A DNA stretch of 64,000 nucleotides from DASYAN01 sp034431765 (lineage in GTDB: Bacteria > Chloroflexota > Ktedonobacteria > Ktedonobacterales > Ktedonobacteraceae), in the NCBI GenBank assembly GCA_034431765.1, contig DAOUDD010000135.1:36727-100726 (forward strand). The letters run 5' to 3'. Shown one piece after another: positions 53,701 through 61,886 of the stretch. Numbering within the stretch: position 1 is the stretch's first letter; each line of letters starts with the position of its first letter. A model generated the notes under the pieces. That model was not told the origin of the DNA. It did not search any database and saw only the letters and a list, made by a program, of their open reading frames with translations. The position numbers and the translations under genes are program-made.

Positions 53701-53889
53701 CAGCCCTATACACTACTTGTTCAGCGTCAGGCCGGCACATATCCCACGCTGAACCTGAATGTCGTTCCAACTGCTAGCACCTGCTCGTATGGAAGTCAAA
53801 CAGGCTTCAATGGCGTTATGCAACGCGATCTGACCTTTACCCTGCAAGCCGACCACAAGTCTGTCTGCACGCTACAACATAAAACCTGA
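50713..53889 (+). CDS. Large DUF4012 membrane protein with acidic repeat region
   Basis: The 1058-residue protein begins with a basic segment (1-35) and then about 290 residues of acidic, disordered sequence. That region contains imperfect repeats of about 22-24 residues, each with P-x-(D/N)-(E/K)-A-E-(Q/L)-(H/Y) and a following (D/G)-(A/T)-L-T-E-P. A membrane helix lies at about 353-378. The DUF4012 domain is extracytoplasmic and includes FLVETMDRGEIRGTGGFNG (about 593-611) and a Cys-containing C-terminal region (CGGPLGPCPE). DUF4012 proteins are common in Chloroflexota and Actinobacteria; some are linked to cell-envelope polysaccharides. GAGG precedes the ATG. The CHAT-Clp gene follows on the same strand. 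Confidence 0.85.
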   Translation: MPIRSSFAKSAEHKSRPFLRTLLNTLFSPSVPHTTDTPETVEFNHSSTQNVQELPTERKVDDTVSSTMALEERSGRLEQHESLPGVSPVEHNPTPTSETTLSEAEQQAVVASSPDKVEQERSPSETVLGEQQEPVLEVITDETEQDKPVASDLTDKVEQSEQTEQADEAEVAEQEFPSAPPPDEAELHKSADGDTLTRPTPDEAEQYQAPDEGTLTEPTPDEAEQHKVMDDGALTEPPPNKAEQHQVPDGDALTESEAHKLSLEEDVAKSKSKASLSEEEQDQLEGTQTQVEQDQLESEQAQVDSIHDPDSDTPLPILSLPASQSDQHNQYIYYKSRRARLARRVRRQPTAQKAGALLLLALLLGSCILPLAILLSYGIRLYTAYDFLNTHARSGVQHLLDVQASFKQDSHKTKKDPNALMLDPAKLASADKSLAAARVDFVQVQTYIQRTDLLQTINQSFPQARPYFTTADGACQIAVDATSIGQHLLAAARELAPRLRGSLLSESAEPLLLSSDLPLLRTTLQRIQPIIGDIQARSSTLSLNLLPISASQRALLQKALPLVPQVMNYLNMGQNFLDIGAWLLGVQQPRTFLVETMDRGEIRGTGGFNGQYGELHINGGRIAPFSLTNVALLEYAANSPSYGQQAPEAYRSWWPFANWGLRDANLSADFPTTAALVMDRYQAEVGTSVDGVIMFTPTLIEQVLQVTGPLSIPSYQETITAQNLEDKLHYYQLNHDAIRKVKEKEHIDDDEQARKFFTSLVSHALMDRVRQSSPNELLSLGPLLLQDLQTRDLQMYFKQSQLEEQLSQYNLAGKLDRSTTRDGLYIVQMNVGVNKAAQYVQNTIQDTVTLDTTGDVNHNLQMHFVYDQKGPVYGYDTYRDYVRVYVPANATFRSGDGFDQGPYHPLCGGPLGPCPETNVYPQNQLTCPPGQYAAGLSDAYLHDPYSASDHPLDEIGPPTNFVSDEPGRAMFAGYVVIPKNCSLTLTLSWSVPAQSQQPYTLLVQRQAGTYPTLNLNVVPTASTCSYGSQTGFNGVMQRDLTFTLQADHKSVCTLQHKT

Positions 53890-54209
53890 AAAGAAGTTTT
53901 GCTCCTTTTGCTTTCCGCAATTTCTCGCGAAACTCGTAGCGGCTACTACTTTGTGCTCAGGCCTCCAAAGAAGCACTTCTCCCTTCCTTATATAGGAGTT
54001 TCGATAGATTTCCGACGAAATGGGAAACTTCCAGATAAGCGGGAAAAGTGGTAGCAGAACTATTGACACCTATAGGGCATCGCACGTATACTGCATTTGC
54101 CGAGAACTTACACGACTTTTTGCATACAAGCGTAAAAAGCGAGCGGCGTCTTCGTCTACTGTTTGCCTGGCACGTGTTACGTCGCGTTTCTGGTGGAAGA
54201 GAAGTATTC
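53890..54209 (+). other. Gap or N-terminal extension before the CHAT-Clp gene
   Basis: About 320 bases lie between the DUF4012 stop and the preferred CHAT-Clp start. The CHAT-Clp frame is open from a GTG at 54048, so part of it could encode a 54-residue helical extension; that GTG has no good ribosome binding site. I see no terminator. Confidence 0.35.
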
Positions 54210-57200
54210 ATGGAACAAGCAGCCCAGTTAAATATCATTCGCACAGAACAGTCTTATCGCTTTCGGTTAGATCTTCCCGATGAGCCAATGGGTCACGAAT
54301 ATACTACTGAACTGACCACCGAGCTGCGAGAGCGTCTCCGCCGTGCCCTTCAATCAGCCGTACAAACCTTTCAGGCACCGATGACAGCAGATTTGAAGCA
54401 TCAAACAGGCAGAATTGGAACTGCGACTGATACACCGTACTCATTGGGAAGGTTTCTTTTTGATGCGCTTCTGCCAGCTCCTATTCAAGAGGCGCTCCAC
54501 CACCTCAATACAGAAGCGCTTATTTTCAACACAAATACACCGGAAATTCCCTGGGAACTCCTTTTCGATCCCAGTACACGCACCTACCTCTGTCAAACGT
54601 TGAGCGTAAGTCGGCTGGTTCAGCGCGAAGAGAGTCTCCCACAACGCTCCTCTCTGTCAGATCGTGCGGTGCGCAAATTTCCAAAGCGCGAGAGCCAGGG
54701 TCTTTCCATCCTCTTCCTGGTCAATCCAACAGGCGAACGTCCTGCTGCTGAGGAGGAGGTCGCTACTTTGTGTACCAGTCTTCCCGAATCGGTCACACGT
54801 ATTATCCTCTATCGCCAGCAGGCTAACCAGCTCGAAATGCGCATGCGTATCAACGCTCAAACGCCACAGATTCTGCACTATGCCGGTCCTGCTCCCCTTT
54901 TTACAGGTACAAAGGATGCTACACTTGCCCTGGCTGGCAATTCGCGCCTGGATGCAAATGCACTCGAAGCCCTTTCCCAGTCGCTTCCTAGACATCCCTT
55001 GATCTTCTTAAGTTGTTCTGATGAAGATCGACCAGATCACAAAGAACATAGCTCTAACGGTACACAGAGCAAAACAGTCTCTCAAGCGGAACGTGATGAG
55101 CAGTTAGAACTGTTCGCGAATAAACTGCTTACAGCCGGGGCAGGCTCGGTTATTGCTTCACGTTGGCCTGTTAATGCAATCCGTGCGCGTGAACTTATAA
55201 CGCTCTTCTACCAGGATGTCGCTGATGGCGTTACGCTGGGCGAAGCACTGCGCCGTGCACGCGTTACACTGGCTCAACGCAGCGTTGATGACACCTCCTG
55301 GATGCCCTTCGTTCTCTATGGTGACCCTGTTCAACGCCTGACTGCCAGTTCTCTTTCAAGCAAAGAACGTCCTATCGAGCCGCCATTTGATCCTTTCGAT
55401 GATAATCAGCTCATGCCTCCACTGTTTGCCTCGGACAATCTACCTGACCGACGCTTCTTGCGCGCAGTGCTGGAATTTGCGCTTAGTGAGGCACGGCGCA
55501 TGCACAAAGACTACCTGGGCACACCCCACCTCTTTATCGCCTTAACTAAACTCGATGGCGGCTGTACACAGGACGCGCTTCACAATCTGGGCTTCTCACC
55601 CAAACAGGTGCGTGATGTCATTCGCCTGGCTCTAGGGTCTGGTAAGGCCAGTATTGACACCTCGATTCTCCCAACACGACGCTGTAAAGAAATTCTGCAA
55701 ACTGCAGAGCAGAACGCACTCAAGGCCGGCTCTTCTCTGGTTGACGAGCGCGCTATTGCCCAGGCCGTTTTAAGCGAGGGCGATGGCGTCACCCACGAAC
55801 TACTGAACAAGCTTGGCATCAATCCGGTGCAGTTGATCGACCTCATTATGGCAAGCAGTGCGCATGCTTTGCTCGAACTTGTACCGTCGGCCAGTTCAAA
55901 CTCTGAAATTGGTCCTGACGACCTGCCTGCCGCCCTTCATTCAGATCCCAATGCTAAACTTGGCAATTCGGTACTGGAAAAGTTGGGTCGCGACCTGACG
56001 AAGCAGGCTGCAAACAAACAACTCACACCGCTCATCGGGCGCGATAAAGAGATTCGCCAGCTCATGCAAACGCTGATGCTCAAGGATCGCAACAATCCAA
56101 TCCTCATTGGTGATTCAGGCGTAGGTAAGACAACAGTTGTGGGAGGACTTGCCCAACGCATCGTGGACGGCAAAGTGCCACCTGAGCTTCGTGATAAGCG
56201 CCTGATCGAGCTTTCCGCAAGCTCTCTCGTCGCTGGCACAAAGTATCGCGGTGAATTTGAAGAGCGCCTGCTTAAGGTTCTTGAAGAGGCAGAGAACAGC
56301 GGCAATATCATTCTCTTCATTGACGAAATGCACCTGCTCATCGGCACTGGTCGCGCGGCTGATGGGAGTATCGACGCCGCCGGTATTCTCAAACCAGCTC
56401 TGGCCGGTGGCCGCCTGCATTGTATTGGCGCGACTACCCCACAGGAGTACCGCCTGATCGAGAAGGATGCAGCGATGGAACGACGCCTGCGTCCAGTGCT
56501 GATCGAAGAGCCAACGCCTGAAGAGGCCCTGACAATTCTGCGTGGGATGCGCGATCTCTATGAACAACATCACCACACGAGTATCACTGATGAAGCATTA
56601 AAGGCGGCAGTCCAGCTCTCAGTCCAATTCTTGCCCAACCTGCGCCTGCCCGATAAGGCCTGCAGCGTGCTCGACGAAGCCTGCTCCCAGGCGCGCGTCT
56701 TCTCTATTGAGAATGAAGAGGGCGATGACGAGCATTCTATCGAATCATCGCCTGTTATTGTGCCAGCGATGATCGCAGAGGTGATCTCCGCACGTACAGG
56801 CATTCCGGTCCGCGCACCAGGACGGGAAGAGCGTGACCGCTTGCTCACACTGGAAAGTCGTCTCAAGACACGAGTTATCGGACAGGATGAAGCTATCAGC
56901 CGCGTCTCACAAGCAATCCAGGTTGCACGCGCTGGACTCAAGCCGCACAACCGCCCCTCAGGGGTCTTCCTCTTCCTGGGACCAACTGGCGTCGGTAAAA
57001 CAGAGCTTGCACGAGCGCTCGCAGCCGAGGTCTTCGGTTCTGCTGAACATCTGATTCGCGTTGATATGTCAGAGTACATGGAGAAACACGCCGTTTCGCG
57101 CATGATCGGGTCTCCTCCTGGCTATGTGGGATACGACCAGGAGGGTCAGTTGACCGGCAAGCTGCGCCGCCGACCACATTGCGTTGTACTGCTCGATGAG

Positions 57201-57839
57201 GTCGAGAAGGCTCATCCTGAGGTCTTTGATCTCTTCCTACAGGTCTTCGATGCTGGACGCCTGACAGACGCACAGGGCCATACCGTTGATGCACAGCACG
57301 CCATCTGGATTATGACCTCTAACGTGGGCACCGATATGCTTGGTCGCTCCATCTCAGTTGGCTTCCGTCCCGGTAAGAACAACGAGGAGTCAATGCAGCG
57401 CGAACGGCTGTTGGAGCGCTTGCGCCAGACCTTCCGACCTGAGTTCCTCAACCGTATCGACGACATCGTTATCTTCCATCCGCTTGACAAGAACCAGATA
57501 CGTGCCATCGCTGACTTACAAATTCATGAGCTGGCAACACGCCTGCTCGAACAGGGACTTATCCTGCATGCAGACGAAAGCGCCATTGACCTGCTCTGTA
57601 AAGAAGGCTTCAGCCCAACGCAGGGTGCGCGTCCGTTGCGTCGGGCCATCGAACGCCTGCTCACCGTTCCACTCAGTCTGCGCATCCTGCTGGCAAACAT
57701 CCCGCAAAACGGCGAGGTCTATGTGAGTGCAGTCGAAGACAAGCTAGAGATTGATATTCGTGACCCGGCACATCAGGCACAGCCCACAGAAAATTCTCCC
57801 ATTATGAATGCAGAAAATGCAGAGGTCGAAGCAAGCTAA
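54210..57839 (+). CDS. CHAT domain fused to a Clp-type double AAA+ disaggregase
   Basis: The 1209-residue protein combines a caspase-like CHAT domain with a complete ClpC/ClpB-like machine. CHAT (about 1-385) shows PWELLFD, LHYAGPAPLF (221), LIFLSCSDE (263), SRWPVNAIRARELITLF (316) and WMPFVLYGDP (363). The catalytic His position (usually GHG) reads GPA, and the Cys position (LSAC) reads LSCS, so it is probably inactive or unusual. A Clp-N domain follows (about 413-560). AAA1 has Walker A GDSGVGKTT (633) and Walker B ILFIDEMH (700). AAA2 has GPTGVGKTE (923) and VVLLDEVEKAH (992). The conserved pore-loop segment is TKYRGEFEERL, and the C-terminal D2-small domain is present. A ClpP-binding loop is not obvious. 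It probably unfolds proteins on a CHAT-sensed signal. ATG 54210 is chosen; a GTG at 54048 would add 54 residues. Its stop overlaps the convergent photolyase gene by 4 bp. Confidence 0.85.
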   Translation: MEQAAQLNIIRTEQSYRFRLDLPDEPMGHEYTTELTTELRERLRRALQSAVQTFQAPMTADLKHQTGRIGTATDTPYSLGRFLFDALLPAPIQEALHHLNTEALIFNTNTPEIPWELLFDPSTRTYLCQTLSVSRLVQREESLPQRSSLSDRAVRKFPKRESQGLSILFLVNPTGERPAAEEEVATLCTSLPESVTRIILYRQQANQLEMRMRINAQTPQILHYAGPAPLFTGTKDATLALAGNSRLDANALEALSQSLPRHPLIFLSCSDEDRPDHKEHSSNGTQSKTVSQAERDEQLELFANKLLTAGAGSVIASRWPVNAIRARELITLFYQDVADGVTLGEALRRARVTLAQRSVDDTSWMPFVLYGDPVQRLTASSLSSKERPIEPPFDPFDDNQLMPPLFASDNLPDRRFLRAVLEFALSEARRMHKDYLGTPHLFIALTKLDGGCTQDALHNLGFSPKQVRDVIRLALGSGKASIDTSILPTRRCKEILQTAEQNALKAGSSLVDERAIAQAVLSEGDGVTHELLNKLGINPVQLIDLIMASSAHALLELVPSASSNSEIGPDDLPAALHSDPNAKLGNSVLEKLGRDLTKQAANKQLTPLIGRDKEIRQLMQTLMLKDRNNPILIGDSGVGKTTVVGGLAQRIVDGKVPPELRDKRLIELSASSLVAGTKYRGEFEERLLKVLEEAENSGNIILFIDEMHLLIGTGRAADGSIDAAGILKPALAGGRLHCIGATTPQEYRLIEKDAAMERRLRPVLIEEPTPEEALTILRGMRDLYEQHHHTSITDEALKAAVQLSVQFLPNLRLPDKACSVLDEACSQARVFSIENEEGDDEHSIESSPVIVPAMIAEVISARTGIPVRAPGREERDRLLTLESRLKTRVIGQDEAISRVSQAIQVARAGLKPHNRPSGVFLFLGPTGVGKTELARALAAEVFGSAEHLIRVDMSEYMEKHAVSRMIGSPPGYVGYDQEGQLTGKLRRRPHCVVLLDEVEKAHPEVFDLFLQVFDAGRLTDAQGHTVDAQHAIWIMTSNVGTDMLGRSISVGFRPGKNNEESMQRERLLERLRQTFRPEFLNRIDDIVIFHPLDKNQIRAIADLQIHELATRLLEQGLILHADESAIDLLCKEGFSPTQGARPLRRAIERLLTVPLSLRILLANIPQNGEVYVSAVEDKLEIDIRDPAHQAQPTENSPIMNAENAEVEAS

Positions 57840-59254
57840 CGAAACAGCGGATTCTCGCTCCACTGCCTTATGTATAGCCGGGTGTCGAACTTGCGTTTCA
57901 TGCCGCTCAAAGCCATGTAACGCACCAGGCCAAAAATGGGTCGCTCAGGTGCCCATGGGCGATCGTGTTTGCCACCCAATGCCCAGGCAATGCCAGCGTA
58001 TCCATTCGAGTCTCGGCCATCCAACTCGTACTTATCGTTCAGATAGACAGTTGCGGCAAAGGCTTCCTGTGGTGTCTCGCTCCATTCGAGGATTTTCTTG
58101 CCCCAGTACATACGCATGTAACCGTGCATGCGCCCGGTCTGTACCATCTCGCGCTGGCACGCATTCCACAACTCATCATGTGTACGCGACTGTTCCAGCT
58201 CATCTCGTGTGTAAAGATACTCGCGCGGATCTTTGGCATGCTTGCGCAACGTCTCCTTCCCCCACTCTGGACAGCCCTCAAGCGAATCATAGTACGGATT
58301 ATGATACGCAAAATTGATTGCCAGCGGCCCGCGTATTCTCAGCTCTTCAAGAAACGCTGCTCGCCCGCCATCCACATCAATATGCGAACTACCACTGGCT
58401 GGCGGCGTATAACGTTCAATCTCCCAGGCTAGCTGCACAACCGAAAGATGCCCAAAGTGCAGATAGGCCGATAGCTCACTTGTTCCCCCGACCTCCGGGT
58501 GATTGCGCAACTCGGCATAGTGCCCAAGCCGTTCCTCTATAAAACGCCTCAAACGCTGCCGTCCCTCATCCTGTCCACCTCTAAACGTGGGCGAAGGCTG
58601 CACGCTGAGGTCTATCTTGAGCCGATCCAGATAATCCATCGGTTGCAACGTCTCCCCTGCTCCGTGGGGCAGTTCGTACAGAGGATAATCGGGCTTCAAA
58701 TCAACAACTGGCTGCATATATGCTGGCAGGAGACGCTCGATCTTTGGACGTATTGTGCGCGCAGCCCATTCCTCTTTTGGCAAGAGTCTCATGGGCACAA
58801 CACCATCATCCACACAGGCAAAAGGCACTCCTACATGCTCACTCACCTCCTTGCGCCACCTGCGCGGGACACGCAACTCGCTCATATCGCTGATCACAGC
58901 AGCAGCGTGCAGTTCACGTGCCATCTTCACCACCTCTTCCTCCGGCTCGCCATGCCGAATTACCAGTGGCGTACCACGCTCCTTTAAATAATACGCTGCA
59001 ACCGTCAGCCCCTCCAATAGAAAGGTATAGTGCCGCAAATTCGCCGCCGGATACTCTGTGAGCACAAACAAGACGACAACGGGCAGGCGGAGCGTATTGG
59101 CCAGCGCAATCGCTGCATTCAACGCCATATTCTCCTGCCCACGTTGTGCACGCTGCATCCAGTACAACACGCACTTGCCTTGTTCGTCACACTCTCCAGA
59201 ATGCCAGACGTGTATCCGTTCGTCACCCGAAAAAAAAGTCGCAATATCTACCAT
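57836..59254 (-). CDS. phr: Class II CPD photolyase
   Basis: The 472-residue flavoprotein uses light to split cyclobutane pyrimidine dimers. Class II features are visible: VLYWMQRAQRGQENMAL near the N-terminus, TSELSAYLHFGHLSVVQLAWE, FLEELRIRGPLAINFAYHN, GRMHGYMRMYWGKKILEW and the C-terminal block DSNGYAGIAWALGGKHDRPW. No membrane segment is seen. ATG 59254 follows GAGGAG with 8-bp spacing; the longer open frame upstream to 59437 covers the terminator of another gene and is rejected. The YcaQ-like and Y-polymerase-like genes lie within 17 kb. Confidence 0.94.
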   Translation of the reverse strand: MVDIATFFSGDERIHVWHSGECDEQGKCVLYWMQRAQRGQENMALNAAIALANTLRLPVVVLFVLTEYPAANLRHYTFLLEGLTVAAYYLKERGTPLVIRHGEPEEEVVKMARELHAAAVISDMSELRVPRRWRKEVSEHVGVPFACVDDGVVPMRLLPKEEWAARTIRPKIERLLPAYMQPVVDLKPDYPLYELPHGAGETLQPMDYLDRLKIDLSVQPSPTFRGGQDEGRQRLRRFIEERLGHYAELRNHPEVGGTSELSAYLHFGHLSVVQLAWEIERYTPPASGSSHIDVDGGRAAFLEELRIRGPLAINFAYHNPYYDSLEGCPEWGKETLRKHAKDPREYLYTRDELEQSRTHDELWNACQREMVQTGRMHGYMRMYWGKKILEWSETPQEAFAATVYLNDKYELDGRDSNGYAGIAWALGGKHDRPWAPERPIFGLVRYMALSGMKRKFDTRLYIRQWSENPLFR

Positions 59255-59328
59255 AGCATTATCTCCTCTACATTTCCTACCTATAGACGTTGCATACAAC
59301 CTATTCGGGTTAGCAGAAGAGAAAACGA

Positions 59329-59366
59329 CGGAAGTCCCCCGAACCACAGCATTCGGAGGACTTCCG
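59329..59366 (-). terminator. Hairpin terminator after the Cys-rich small gene
   Basis: CGGAAGTCCCCCGAA (59329-59343) pairs with TTCGGAGGACTTCCG (59352-59366) with one mismatch. On the minus strand it is followed by the T-rich TCGTTTTCTCTTC. Confidence 0.65.
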
Positions 59367-59396
59367 CCAGAGAGTGAAGAACTACATATGAGCAGA

Positions 59397-59582
59397 TCAG
59401 GGAAAGGAGTCTGGCGTGATGATGATGACTGAAGCATCTGGAACCAGGCTACAACGGATCAACCCGCAAAACCGACAACATACACCCGGAACAAAAAGCT
59501 CAAACAGCGTATACATCTCGTCGATTTCCGGCAGCGCCGGAGCAAGCTCAACAGAATGGATTGGCACCCCAACAGTCACCAT
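59397..59582 (-). CDS. Small cysteine-rich protein, 61 residues (hypothetical)
   Basis: The reading frame ends 31 bp before a hairpin terminator on the same strand, which supports it being a real gene. Its sequence has a compact acidic N-terminal half (LPEIDEMYTLFELF) and four cysteines in VCCRFCGLIRCSLVP, possibly a metal site, ending in VIIITPDSFP. The ribosome binding site is weak and no family is recognised. A plus-strand ORF overlapping it has no coding character. Confidence 0.45.
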   Translation of the reverse strand: MVTVGVPIHSVELAPALPEIDEMYTLFELFVPGVCCRFCGLIRCSLVPDASVIIITPDSFP

Positions 59583-59930
59583 TCATCACTGTTTCCAGTA
59601 TACAAATGCCTGCTTTGTCGGCTCTTTTTTCACACTTCACGCCCACAACTCCCCTCCACATCCTCTCATATACGCATTGAACACACATGACACAGTTTGC
59701 TATACAATTGCTACCATCCTCCTAGAGAAGATTTGTCTGAAGTCTTACATAAGACACTTCCAGGACAAAAACAGAGGAAGCACTGCCTTTGTTTTTCTGA
59801 GTCTGTTACTGTGCCAATCAATACATCGTCCTAAACGGATGTGCAAGCGCTACTCTACTAAAGTCGTGTAAGAAACAGCAGCCCAGACTCTCGGCAACTA
59901 CTTTACAGATCATGAGCAAGAGGAACAGTT
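59583..59930. other. Intergenic region before the GNAT gene
   Basis: About 350 bases between divergent genes have no convincing ORF, repeat or RNA structure. The promoter of the GNAT gene should lie in the right part. Confidence 0.35.
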
Positions 59931-60752
59931 ATGAAGATCACACTCACAAAATCGGACAAACAGGCATTGATTGCCGCGACGGAGGCCAACTATATCGCCT
60001 ACTTTGAGGGCTTTGCCTGTCTGCCGCAATGCAGCTTTTCGCGCACAACTGAATTCACATGGTTCCTCGTTGACGGGCTACCAGGTAGCACTGTCCTCCA
60101 TACACACCTGGAATCTTCCCGCGTCGATGAACGTATTCGGGAACAACTACAGCTTCTCACCAGCACAAAGGCAGGATATTCAGGCTGGTGGCAGGTACTT
60201 CCGACCTGTCAGCCAGCTACCCTGGCACAATCACTTCAGGCCCATGGTCTCGCACCCACAGCAGGGCGACCTGTTATGACTCTCGACCTTCAAACTCTAT
60301 CAGGCGAGCTAACCCTGCAGGACAACCTGCGTATCGAGCATGTCCGAAACCAGGCGCAACTAATGGACTGGCTCACGGCATCAGCAGCAGGCTTTGAGGC
60401 AAAGCTAGAGCAGGTGCAAATCTACTACGATGCTTACGCGTACCTCCTCGACCAGACGAGCATATTTCAGCACTACGTCGGTTATCTCGATGAGCAACCC
60501 GTCACCTCATCGACACTTCTGCTCGCTGGCGGTCTAGCTGGAATCTACGATGTCAGCACTGCACCTGAGGCACGTCGCCATGGACTTGGGAGAGCAATCA
60601 CACTCGCTCCTCTGCTGGAAGCTCGTCAACGCGGCTATCGCTACAGCGTCCTACAATCTTCAAACGAAGGGCATTCTTTGTATCTGAAAATGGGCTTTAC
60701 CGAGCTTTATAAAGAAGAAAACTACATCTGGAAACGGGGAAAGTCAGCATAA
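59931..60752 (+). CDS. GNAT-family N-acetyltransferase
   Basis: The 273-residue protein has two GNAT-like halves. The C-terminal one (about 135-273) has the acetyl-CoA pyrophosphate loop APEARRHGLGRAIT (R/Q-x-x-G-x-G pattern) and ends with SLYLKMGFTELYKEENYIW, typical of the family. The N-terminal half (about 1-120) lacks the loop and is probably a structural copy. The acetylated substrate is unknown. GAGGA lies before the ATG. It converges on the LysM-CHAP gene. Confidence 0.88.
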   Translation: MKITLTKSDKQALIAATEANYIAYFEGFACLPQCSFSRTTEFTWFLVDGLPGSTVLHTHLESSRVDERIREQLQLLTSTKAGYSGWWQVLPTCQPATLAQSLQAHGLAPTAGRPVMTLDLQTLSGELTLQDNLRIEHVRNQAQLMDWLTASAAGFEAKLEQVQIYYDAYAYLLDQTSIFQHYVGYLDEQPVTSSTLLLAGGLAGIYDVSTAPEARRHGLGRAITLAPLLEARQRGYRYSVLQSSNEGHSLYLKMGFTELYKEENYIWKRGKSA

Positions 60753-60904
60753 TGCTACATCTAGCTCATCTTTAGAAGACGTGCAAAGAAGAGCAGATAA
60801 CTTCGACTGCTATCTGCCCCTCTTCAAAAAGCATGGGGTCTCATTACTTATCGTTCGTTAGCGCGCCTGCCTACCATTAGTACAAAATGGCAAGCAGAAA
60901 CCCA

Positions 60905-61654
60905 TTAACGGCTAATGAACGTAACTCCTGGTCCTGGAGTGTACTGCCAGTACACAACTGCATAGGGATTTGCACCCCAGCTCATGTTACTGGCGATGAC
61001 ATGTCCATTTGGCAGAACTTGCTCGACGACTGAAACATGTCCAGAGCCATATGCTCCCTGCACCCACGGCTGCAGATTCATAATCGCGCCTACCGTTGGA
61101 GTGCTAGAAACATGCCAACCGAAATTATAGGCACGCGCAGTCCACTGCCACGCCATTGAGTTGGTTGTCCAGGGGACATAATATCCGTGCAACTGAGCGA
61201 AGCGCTCATCGGCCCACCATGTGCAAGACGGATAGGGAAATACATTCCCGTGCCCAACAGCGCTCGATGCAGACGACTGAGCTACTGGAGCACTATATGT
61301 AATCGACTGCGTACCTGAGCTACCCGCATTTACACTTCCACGCCCAGGAATACAGATGCGCTGGTTGACATAAATGAGATTTGGATTGGCGATGCCGTTA
61401 TGAGATGCCAGTGTCGCCCAGTTTGTGCCATAGCGACTCGCAATCTCCCCCAGCGTATCACCGCTCACCGTGATATATGTTGTATCAGAACCGGAGCAGA
61501 CGTTTAACGATTGTGCATGCACCACCCCCAGGTTCATGCCCAGTGTCACGCCAAAGAACAGCAGCGCCATGACTGCTCCTATACCCACCTTCACTACAAA
61601 ACGCCCTACTTTGTCCTGTCCAATCAACTTACTGATGTACTGTTGTGTTTGCAA
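60905..61654 (-). CDS. Secreted LysM-CHAP cell-wall hydrolase
   Basis: The 249-residue protein starts at a TTG with AGAGGA just upstream. In-frame ATGs at 61735 and 61756 would add 27 and 34 residues but lack ribosome binding sites. A signal sequence covers about 15-48 (IGAVMALLFFGVTLGMNLGV, then HAQS). A LysM domain (YITVSGDTLGEIASRYGTNW to NQRICIPG) binds peptidoglycan sugars. A Ser-rich linker precedes a CHAP amidase, with catalytic Cys in YPSCTWWADERF and catalytic His in SGHVSVVEQV. It should cut peptide bonds in peptidoglycan outside the cell. Confidence 0.85.
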   Translation of the reverse strand: MQTQQYISKLIGQDKVGRFVVKVGIGAVMALLFFGVTLGMNLGVVHAQSLNVCSGSDTTYITVSGDTLGEIASRYGTNWATLASHNGIANPNLIYVNQRICIPGRGSVNAGSSGTQSITYSAPVAQSSASSAVGHGNVFPYPSCTWWADERFAQLHGYYVPWTTNSMAWQWTARAYNFGWHVSSTPTVGAIMNLQPWVQGAYGSGHVSVVEQVLPNGHVIASNMSWGANPYAVVYWQYTPGPGVTFISR

Positions 61655-61886
61655 AGTATCCTCTTTCGATATACAACTTGCAGACCCTAACCATGCTGTT
61701 TGCTCCCATGATTGCGCATGTTTCAATATGCGCATATGCGGGAACGCACATAGCATAACACGGACACAGCAAATTGTCTTGAATCACTCTGCAACACAGT
61801 ACTAATGGACTACTTTTGTACTTTTCCAGCCCTTATTAAAGCTCCAATCCTCGATAAGTACTAACTGCCCTATTGGTCACACTATT

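Noticed and set aside
59416..59871. A 151-codon plus-strand frame before the GNAT gene
   Set aside because: It overlaps the small Cys-rich frame and has poor composition (MMMM start, Ser/His-rich) and no ribosome binding site.
60788..60825. A terminator between the GNAT and LysM-CHAP genes
   Set aside because: GAAGAG...CTCTTC and CAGATA...TATCTG pair, but with an internal bulge and no T-tract on the relevant side; too weak to list.
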